A DNA stretch of 11,884 nt from Actinomycetes bacterium (GTDB taxonomy: Bacteria > Actinomycetota > Acidimicrobiia > Acidimicrobiales > Palsa-688), in NCBI GenBank assembly GCA_021827285.1, contig JAKAWM010000035.1, forward strand, positions 1 through 11,884. The letters are read 5' to 3'. Each line of letters opens with the position of its first letter. The first letter of the stretch is position 1. Shown here piece by piece: positions 11,835 to 11,884 of the stretch. The position numbers and the translations under genes were made by a program. Below the pieces are notes generated by a model, which searched no databases, was not told where the DNA came from, and saw only the letters and a list, made by a program, of their open reading frames with translations.

Positions 11835-11884
11835 ATGCCGACGTTCCGTGAGCTGTTGAGCACCGCCAGATCGCGTATTGCCGA
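11835..11884 (+). CDS. Start of a gene cut by the window edge, possibly rhodanese/MoeB-like
   Basis: Sixteen codons from ATG 11835 read MPTFRELLSTARSRIA. This N-terminus resembles rhodanese-type sulfurtransferases or MoeB-like proteins of actinobacteria as I remember them ('..FRELL...K.EI.EVD'), but 16 residues cannot settle identity. The gene is divergent from the nitroreductase gene, with 58 bases between the starts. AAGG at 11820-11823 is a weak and distant ribosome site, so the start is not certain. Confidence 0.45.
   Translation, partial: MPTFRELLSTARSRIA

Overview
This is a GC-rich window (roughly 65% G+C by eye) from what looks like an actinobacterium. The evidence is a RipA-type NlpC/P60 peptidoglycan hydrolase with a long coiled coil, a DinB-like protein of an actinobacterial type, several genes that seem to lack a Shine-Dalgarno site and sit just after a -10 box (leaderless), and frequent GTG/TTG starts. 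A lineage such as Acidimicrobiia is my guess, not something the sequence proves. There are no rRNA or tRNA genes, CRISPR arrays, insertion sequences or phage genes.

Left part (1-3535): the 3' part of a carbohydrate esterase of family CE7 (+) runs off the left edge. It converges on a DinB-like protein of unknown role (-), with a hairpin between the two. Divergent from the DinB-like gene is a YuxH-type EAL-HDOD signalling protein (+). A short orphan ORF follows, behind a leader with four alternating self-complementary GC boxes.

Middle (3536-5640): a roughly 95-bp coding remnant resembling the C-terminus of a pyridoxamine-phosphate-oxidase-like protein, then a complete VapBC-type toxin-antitoxin pair overlapping by one base (TGATG), then a secreted cysteine-rich protein. 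A strong hairpin at 5607-5628 closes this rightward block against the leftward block beyond it.

Right part (5641-11073, all minus strand), in reading order: NlpC/P60 hydrolase; class III nucleotide cyclase with a C-terminal YHS-like Cys motif; ABC ATPase; two paralogous ABC-2 permeases; PfkB-type sugar kinase. Cyclase, ATPase and permeases are packed as a unit: the cyclase stop overlaps the ATPase start by 8 bases, 4 bases separate ATPase and permease 1, and the two permeases overlap by 4 bases (ATGA). This suggests a DrrAB/NodIJ-type exporter co-translated with a cyclase that may sense metal or redox state. The kinase lies 33 bases further on and may have its own promoter.

Right edge (11074-11884): a conspicuous 56-base nested inverted repeat precedes the NlpC/P60 start. 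Then come a nitroreductase-family flavoprotein (-) with a clear leaderless promoter and, divergent from it across 58 bases, the first 16 codons of a gene that leaves the window.

The points most worth a second look are the cyclase-YHS fusion coupled to the exporter, the nested palindrome before the hydrolase gene, and the alternating-box leader before the orphan ORF. I see no clear undescribed defence system or large new system here.
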